A stretch of 30,716 bases of DNA from Candidatus Uhrbacteria bacterium (GTDB taxonomy: Bacteria > Patescibacteriota > Patescibacteriia > 2-12-FULL-60-25): NCBI GenBank assembly GCA_009691315.1, contig SICT01000003.1, forward strand, positions 1 to 30,716, read 5' to 3'. A model generated the notes under the pieces. The model ran no database searches. It worked only from the letters and a program-made list of their open reading frames with translations, and was not told where the DNA came from. The position numbers and the translations under genes were made by a program. The stretch's first letter is position 1. Every line of letters begins with the position of its first letter. Shown in pieces: positions 28,984 to 30,716 of this stretch.

Positions 28984-29015
28984 AAAAACATTCCCTTCTT
29001 ATAGGGAATGTTTTT
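28984..29015. terminator. Bidirectional terminator after the tRNA-Thr
   Basis: A perfect 12-bp stem, AAAAACATTCCC (28984-28995) with GGGAATGTTTTT (29004-29015), around an 8-nt loop. It ends transcripts of the murE-to-tRNA-Thr unit on the minus strand and backs up the terminator of orphan gene 4 on the plus strand. Confidence 0.9.
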
Positions 29016-29018
29016 ATA

Positions 29019-29094
29019 TGGAGCCAGCTCCGGGATTCGGACCCGGGACCTCTGCTTTACGAAAGCATTGCTCTACCAACTGAGCTAAGCTGGC
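29019..29094 (-). tRNA. tRNA-Thr (CGT)
   Basis: The acceptor GCCAGCT pairs with AGCTGGC; the discriminator is T, and CCA is encoded. The D arm is GCTC-AGTTGGTA-GAGC. The loop TTCGTAA gives anticodon CGT. The anticodon stem ATGCT/AGCAG has an A27-G43 mismatch. The T arm is CCGGG-TCCGAAT-CCCGG, so position 55 is C instead of the nearly universal T. Confidence 0.93.
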
Positions 29095-29101
29095 CTCTGG
29101 A

Positions 29102-29247
29102 GCGGGCCGCCTGTGGCGAGCCTCGCTCCATGGAGCGGGTAGGGAGAATCGAACTCCCCTCTAGTGCTTGGGAAGCACTCATAATAGCCACTATACGATA
29201 CCCGCCCGCGAAGCGGGTGAGGCTCGCTCACAGAGTGAGCGGCCCGC
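29102..29247. repeat. Inverted repeat enclosing tRNA-Gly
   Basis: GCGGGCCGC (29102-29110) is complementary to GCGGCCCGC (29239-29247). GCGAGCCTC (29116-29124) is complementary to GAGGCTCGC (29219-29227). Between the arms sits exactly the tRNA-Gly. The right-hand spacer also forms its own hairpin, CGCTCAC-AGA-GTGAGCG. Just inside the right arm is CCCGC-GAA-GCGGG. Confidence 0.75.
29131..29205 (-). tRNA. tRNA-Gly (CCC)
   Basis: The acceptor GCGGGTA pairs with TACCCGC; the discriminator is T, and CCA is encoded. The anticodon stem AGTGC/GCACT with loop TTCCCAA gives CCC. The T arm is GGGAG-TTCGATT-CTCCC. The D stem is weak, as in many tRNA-Gly. It is transcribed ahead of tRNA-Thr. Confidence 0.95.
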
Positions 29248-29281
29248 GTGGGGCAGATTTTATCCTGAGTTCTTTTTTCTT

Positions 29282-29680
29282 TCAAGGCCTCGGGTGAAAA
29301 AAATACCTCAGCCACTTCTTAGGGTTGGAAAGGGCTTGAGAGGCGGGGGCATCGGATAAAGCAGTCCCATGCACGCTTGTCGTGGAGAATTCTTTGATCG
29401 CGTCTTCGGGCAACACAATCACCCGCTCTCCTGGTTTACGTAAACCGAGTTGCGAACGCGCTTGTTTATCAATCTCATCCGCGGTCTGCAAGCGCTGGAT
29501 AGAATTGAGTAATTCACTTTTATTTCCTTCCAGACTCTGTACCTGTTCCTGCAAACCCTGAATTTCATGATCAATCTGCCACGCTTGATAGGTTTGACGA
29601 CCGGTAGAAAAACTCAGAAGAAAAAATAAAATACCCGCCCCAATCATGATGAATGACCAACGAGAAACAGGAAAGTTCAT
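29282..29680 (-). CDS. FtsB/DivIC-like septum formation initiator
   Basis: This encodes 132 residues. A short cytoplasmic start and one helix (FIMIGAGILFFLLSFSTGRQ) are followed by a coiled coil, IDHEIQGLQEQVQSLEGNKS. The typical KQARSQLGLRKPGERVIVLP motif then follows, closely matching the 'LARxxLGxxKPGE' block of FtsB/DivIC. A C-terminal extension of about 35 residues is probably disordered. The family links divisome proteins outside the membrane. It follows the short PH-like gene by 12 nt, in the murE unit, which fits a division role. FtsB and DivIC cannot be separated from this sequence. Confidence 0.88.
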   Translation of the reverse strand: MNFPVSRWSFIMIGAGILFFLLSFSTGRQTYQAWQIDHEIQGLQEQVQSLEGNKSELLNSIQRLQTADEIDKQARSQLGLRKPGERVIVLPEDAIKEFSTTSVHGTALSDAPASQALSNPKKWLRYFFHPRP

Positions 29681-29692
29681 ACCTTCAGAATA

Positions 29693-30031
29693 TCACACCT
29701 GGTCAATTTGAGTTGATAATTCAACCGATGTTATTTCAAGAACTGCTGGTCTGAACAGGCTGGTTCGAGACAAACGGATCTCTCGCTGATTTGTCACCAC
29801 CACACGATGACTGTCCCACAGAAAAAATGCCCGAATCACGACCACGATTCCAATCAATTCAAAAAATGCCAAAAGCATGATGCCTGGTTTCCCCAAAACC
29901 ATCAAGGAAAATAAAAAGAAAAATGGTAAGATCATCAAAACACCACCGATCAAAAGTGGACGCCACAAACTCAACCACGATAGGTGGATCACTCTCTGAA
30001 TCTGTTCGTGTTCCTGTAAAGGAATATTCAT
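29693..30031 (-). CDS. Short bacterial PH-like membrane protein, probably truncated
   Basis: This encodes 112 residues. Two hydrophobic helices (PLLIGGVLMILPFFFLFSLM and GIMLLAFFELIGIVVVIRAF) are followed by FLWDSHRVVVTNQREIRLSR and SLFRPAVLEITSVELSTQID. This is how the bPH2 (DUF304) family begins after its membrane segment. Full-length relatives continue for roughly another 50-60 residues, but here a TGA follows directly. The protein is either a natural short form or a degraded copy. The ATG overlaps the murE stop (ATGA), and ftsB-like begins 12 nt later. Confidence 0.72.
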   Translation of the reverse strand: MNIPLQEHEQIQRVIHLSWLSLWRPLLIGGVLMILPFFFLFSLMVLGKPGIMLLAFFELIGIVVVIRAFFLWDSHRVVVTNQREIRLSRTSLFRPAVLEITSVELSTQIDQV

Positions 30032-30716
30032 ACTTTTGTCTTTAATACTTGCTGAATGGCTTGAAAAGCCACTTCATGTTCATTCCAAGCAATTTTTTTG
30101 CCGTTCGCTACGCACATCCATGGTTCACAGCCTTTACCGGTTAAAAGAACAATATCTTCTGATTCAGCCAATTGCATGGCTTTCAAAATCGCCTCTTTTC
30201 GATCAACCACGCGAAATAAATTCTGGTCTAACTTCTTTCCTACGGCCTCAGCTCCAGCAATGATACGATCAATAATTTTTTCCGGATCGTCATCATACGG
30301 ATCCTCATTTGTCACGACAACCAGGTCTGCGTTCTGACCAGCAAGACGACCGAGTATGGGCTGACGTGCCGCATCGCGTCCCCCACCGCACGAACCCAAA
30401 ACATGAATAATACGTTTATGTGGGATTAATTCTAACGTCTCATATACGCGACGAATAGATTCTGGTTCAGGGGCATAATCAATCACGACCTGCCAGGATT
30501 GACCAGCATTCACCTTTTCAAATCGGCCTGGAACGCGTTCAATACTGGTGAGACGCTTTCCTGCAGCGGGCAAATCAATTTTTAATGCCTGACAAACGGC
30601 AAGAGCGGCAAGCGCATTCATCACGTTGTATTGTCCGGGAAGATTGATCGTAAACCGTTCATCGTTGAGGAGGAAGTGAGAACTCTCAGGATTTAATGTG
30701 AGATTCAAAGCCTGAA
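30028..30716 (-). CDS. murE: MurE-type Mur ligase, 5' end outside window
   Basis: The reading frame is open to the window edge, so about 229 C-terminal residues are present. MurE adds the third amino acid to UDP-MurNAc-L-Ala-D-Glu. Visible signatures are NLPGQYNVMNALAALAVCQ, RVPGRFEKVNAGQSWQVVID, YAPEPESIRRVYETL, HVLGSCGGGRDAARQPILGR, VVVTNEDPYDDDPEKIID and LLTGKGCEPWM. The position of the DNPR selectivity motif reads NEDPYDDDP, so diaminopimelate specificity cannot be assumed. The stop overlaps the PH-like gene. Confidence 0.9.
   Translation of the reverse strand, partial: QALNLTLNPESSHFLLNDERFTINLPGQYNVMNALAALAVCQALKIDLPAAGKRLTSIERVPGRFEKVNAGQSWQVVIDYAPEPESIRRVYETLELIPHKRIIHVLGSCGGGRDAARQPILGRLAGQNADLVVVTNEDPYDDDPEKIIDRIIAGAEAVGKKLDQNLFRVVDRKEAILKAMQLAESEDIVLLTGKGCEPWMCVANGKKIAWNEHEVAFQAIQQVLKTKV

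Overview
This window looks like a chromosomal segment of a Patescibacteria (CPR) genome, possibly close to Uhrbacteria/Magasanikbacteria. That placement is inferred from the style of the proteins (compact Mur ligases, a Cas2/PaaX-like regulator, many small unknown proteins) and very tight packing; a phylogeny was not run. TGA is used as stop, so the code is standard bacterial. Almost everything is housekeeping: tRNA modification and charging, the complete F1Fo ATP synthase, peptidoglycan synthesis and division, DNA gyrase, one ribosomal protein and four tRNAs.

Layout. 1-731 is the 3' part of a tRNA-dihydrouridine synthase. 794-1348 is a PaaX/Cas2-like regulator bracketed by two 34-bp palindromes. 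1461-2150 is a G+C-rich orphan gene with a highly structured 3' RNA. 2204-4909 holds a secreted M23 peptidase and gltX. 4990-5667 is a second G+C-rich orphan gene. 5690-13179 is one minus-strand operon, atpZ-B-E-F-H-A-G-D-C plus a TagA/WecG glycosyltransferase. 13216-14547 is murD, and 14572-14998 is a broken rnhB. 14995-15514 has a third G+C-rich orphan gene and a small charged protein. 15589-18818 is ftsI-murF-tRNA-Glu. 18892-20660 is an unknown protein coupled to a GT28-like glycosyltransferase. 20657-26228 has a small membrane protein, tRNA-Val, prmC, a DUF3048 protein, rplY, a zinc-ribbon protein and gyrB. 26300-28348 is an unknown membrane protein and rodA. 28464-28892 is a fourth G+C-rich orphan gene. 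28984-30716 is murE (partial), a short PH-like membrane protein, an FtsB/DivIC-like protein, tRNA-Gly and tRNA-Thr.

Two expression styles coexist. Most core genes have no Shine-Dalgarno sequence, and many have a -10 box (often TG-n-TATxxT) only about 6-13 nt before the start codon, so they are probably leaderless. The four G+C-rich orphan genes instead have a TTGACA-type -35, a real leader, a purine-rich ribosome site (strong in three of them) and their own 3' hairpin. They look like self-contained single-gene units set between core operons.

Palindromic repeats are a second theme. They bracket the regulator, lie between atpE and atpF, and are read in frame inside murD and prmC. The cell-wall genes murE, murD, murF, ftsI, rodA and ftsB, the M23 peptidase and tagA jointly serve envelope synthesis and division. 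The Atp subunits make a complete ATP synthase of apparent proton type.
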